DNA of 6,710 nt from Thiobacillus sp. (GTDB lineage Bacteria; Pseudomonadota; Gammaproteobacteria; Burkholderiales; Thiobacillaceae): NCBI GenBank assembly GCA_024710445.1, contig JANJUT010000176.1, positions 1 to 6,710 of the forward strand, written 5' to 3'. How positions within the stretch are numbered: the stretch's first letter is position 1; each line of letters begins with the position of its first letter. Positions 5,011 through 6,710 of the stretch are shown one piece after another. A program made the translations under genes and the position numbers. Below the pieces are notes generated by a model. The model ran no database searches, was not told the origin of the DNA, and worked only from the letters and a program-made list of their open reading frames with translations.

Positions 5011-6710
5011 ACATGGCCGAGCCCATTATTGATGTCAGTTCCGGGCAGGGGTTTTCTCCGGAGGCGGTACGCATGGCACGCAACATGGCACAAGAATCTC
5101 GGCGTGCCACGGTGGCGGTTCTGGAGGAACAGTCCGGACTTGACCCGCAATGCTTTGTACGGACGCTGGCGACGACATTGCATTACGCCCCTGCGTCCAT
5201 GGAGGATCTGCACCGGATGTCTCCTGCCTTTGACGTATTGCCATTCTCCGAAGCGCTGGAACGCGAGTGTCTGGCACTGCGTGACGAGACCGGCTCACTG
5301 GTTCTGATCATGGGTGACCCGTTCAATATCGACATGCATACATGGGCGGAACAGCGCGTGCCCACTCGTTTCAGCTGGCGCCTTGCGCATCGTGCCGATG
5401 TGGCAGCCTATCTGTCGCGGCACGAGGAAACACTGCATGCCATGGATAGCCTGCTGACCAGCGGCAGTCGCGATCCCATCGCGGAAAGCGGTGCCGCGGA
5501 CCTGTCATTCAAAACCATCAGTGAAGACACCAGCCCGGTGGTCAAGCTGGTTCACTCCACCGTCTACGATGCGCTGAAAGCATCTGTCAGTGACATCCAT
5601 CTGGAGACGACGCCGAGTGGACTCAGTATCCGCTACCGCATCGATGGCGTGCTGACCACCGTCGGGTCGCTGGTGGGGCTGGAGCAGGCGGAGCAGGTGA
5701 TTTCCCGCATCAAGATCATGTCGGAACTCGACATCGCCGAGCGTCGCATCCCGCAGGATGGACGCTTCAGGGTGTCGGTGCGCGGGCACGAGGTGGATTT
5801 CCGCGTGTCCATCATGCCCAGTATTCTGGGGGAGGATGCAGTGCTGCGCATTCTCGACAAGGAAACCCTGTCCGACCAGATCAAGGGGCTGCGCCTTGAC
5901 TATCTCGGCTTCGACGAACACACGCTGACCCAGTTGCGCCGTCTGGCCAGTGAAGCCTACGGCATGCTTCTGGTAACCGGGCCCACCGGCTCAGGCAAGA
6001 CCACCACGCTGTATGCGGCGATCACCGAGATTAACCATGGACAGGACAAGATCATCACCATCGAGGATCCGGTCGAGTACCAGCTGCCCGGCGTGCTGCA
6101 GATTCCGGTCAACGAGAAGAAGGGGCTGACCTTTGCCCGTGGGCTGCGTTCCATCCTGCGCCATGACCCCGACAAGATCATGGTAGGGGAAATCCGCGAC
6201 CCTGAAACCGCGCAGATCGCGGTGCAGTCAGCGCTCACGGGGCACCTGGTGTTCACCACGGTGCATGCCAACAATGTGTTCGATGTCATCGGCCGTTTCA
6301 TCCACATGGGGGTTGACCCCTACAGCTTTGTTTCCGCCATGAACGGCATCATGGCGCAGCGCCTGCTGCGAGTGAGCTGTCCGCATTGCGCCATCGATGA
6401 GCGGCCCGATGCGCGTGTGCTGGCAGATTCCGGCATTCCCCCCGAGCAGGCACTGAGCATGAAATTCCGGTCCGGGCAGGGGTGCGGCCATTGTCGTGGC
6501 ACCGGCTTCAAGGGACGTCGCGCCATCGGTGAAATCCTGTTCTTGAATGACGAAATCCGTGAAGCCATCATCGCCCGCCAGCCGATCCGCATCATTCGCG
6601 AGGCGGCGGCCCGCAATGGCACCCGATTTCTGCGCGACATTGCGCTGGAGATGGTGGGGCGGGGCGAAACCACCTTGCAGGAGATCAACCGTGTCACGCT
6701 GGTTGCATAG
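5007..6710 (+). CDS. GspE/PilB-family assembly ATPase
   Basis: A 567-residue hexameric cytoplasmic ATPase that powers pseudopilin or pilin assembly through the neighbouring F protein. An N1-type domain occupies about residues 1-150. The N2 domain follows from about 170 (SDIHLE at 195-200, RYRIDG at 209-214). The catalytic domain shows Walker A GPTGSGKT (325-332), the Asp box TIEDPVEY (351-358), the Walker B region DPDKIMVGEIRD (387-398) with Glu395, and the His box TGHLVFTTVHANN (411-423). A zinc-binding tetracysteine is intact: C458-x2-C461 and C493-x2-C496. This points to an assembly (GspE/PilB) rather than a retraction (PilT) ATPase. I do not see the repeated RLGxxL c-di-GMP-binding motif of MshE. 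The GTG at 5007 overlaps the F stop (GTGA) and has GGGGAG at 4995-5000 at good spacing; an ATG at 5013 is possible. The TAG stop ends at the last base of the window. Confidence 0.95.
   Translation: MNMAEPIIDVSSGQGFSPEAVRMARNMAQESRRATVAVLEEQSGLDPQCFVRTLATTLHYAPASMEDLHRMSPAFDVLPFSEALERECLALRDETGSLVLIMGDPFNIDMHTWAEQRVPTRFSWRLAHRADVAAYLSRHEETLHAMDSLLTSGSRDPIAESGAADLSFKTISEDTSPVVKLVHSTVYDALKASVSDIHLETTPSGLSIRYRIDGVLTTVGSLVGLEQAEQVISRIKIMSELDIAERRIPQDGRFRVSVRGHEVDFRVSIMPSILGEDAVLRILDKETLSDQIKGLRLDYLGFDEHTLTQLRRLASEAYGMLLVTGPTGSGKTTTLYAAITEINHGQDKIITIEDPVEYQLPGVLQIPVNEKKGLTFARGLRSILRHDPDKIMVGEIRDPETAQIAVQSALTGHLVFTTVHANNVFDVIGRFIHMGVDPYSFVSAMNGIMAQRLLRVSCPHCAIDERPDARVLADSGIPPEQALSMKFRSGQGCGHCRGTGFKGRRAIGEILFLNDEIREAIIARQPIRIIREAAARNGTRFLRDIALEMVGRGETTLQEINRVTLVA

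Overview
The window looks like a chromosomal segment of a Gram-negative proteobacterium, most likely a betaproteobacterium. This rests on moderately high GC, a soluble PAS/NarL-type histidine kinase, a Crp/Fnr regulator with FNR-like cysteines, and a GspF/GspE-type pilus or secretion motor pair. The taxon is an inference from protein style and was not searched. No rRNA, tRNA, CRISPR array or intact transposase gene was recognised.

Layout, left to right. Bases 34-199 form a small element with perfect 16-bp inverted ends and an internal GC-rich hairpin, resembling a MITE or dispersed intergenic repeat. Its right end supplies the stop codon of a leftward Crp/Fnr-family regulator gene (196-957). 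A 459-base divergent control region follows, holding a perfect 15-bp tandem duplication, a REP-like imperfect inverted pair and weak promoter candidates. Next is a rightward soluble sensor histidine kinase (1417-2958; PAS-PAS-HisKA_3-HATPase) whose start codon sits 2 nt after a run of nine G. About 860 bases without a convincing gene follow (2959-3819). They contain two stem-loops and, near the right end, a plausible sigma-54 promoter. The window closes with two translationally coupled genes, a GspF/PilC-type inner-membrane platform protein (3820-5010) and a GspE/PilB-type assembly ATPase (5007-6710). The ATPase stop codon is the last base of the window.

How the parts may work together. The regulator and kinase are divergent and both look like cytoplasmic sensors: the first has FNR-like cysteines, and the first PAS domain of the kinase has an H-x2-C-x4-C motif. 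A redox, oxygen or NO input is possible but inferred. The kinase has no response regulator beside it here, so its partner must lie elsewhere. The F-E pair supplies the platform and motor of a type IV pilus or type II secretion-like machine; its pseudopilins, secretin and peptidase are not in view and may follow downstream. I see no clearly unprecedented system. The most unusual points are the inverted-repeat element ending the regulator gene, the poly-G tract at the kinase start, the sigma-54-like site before the F-E pair, and the large structured gap.
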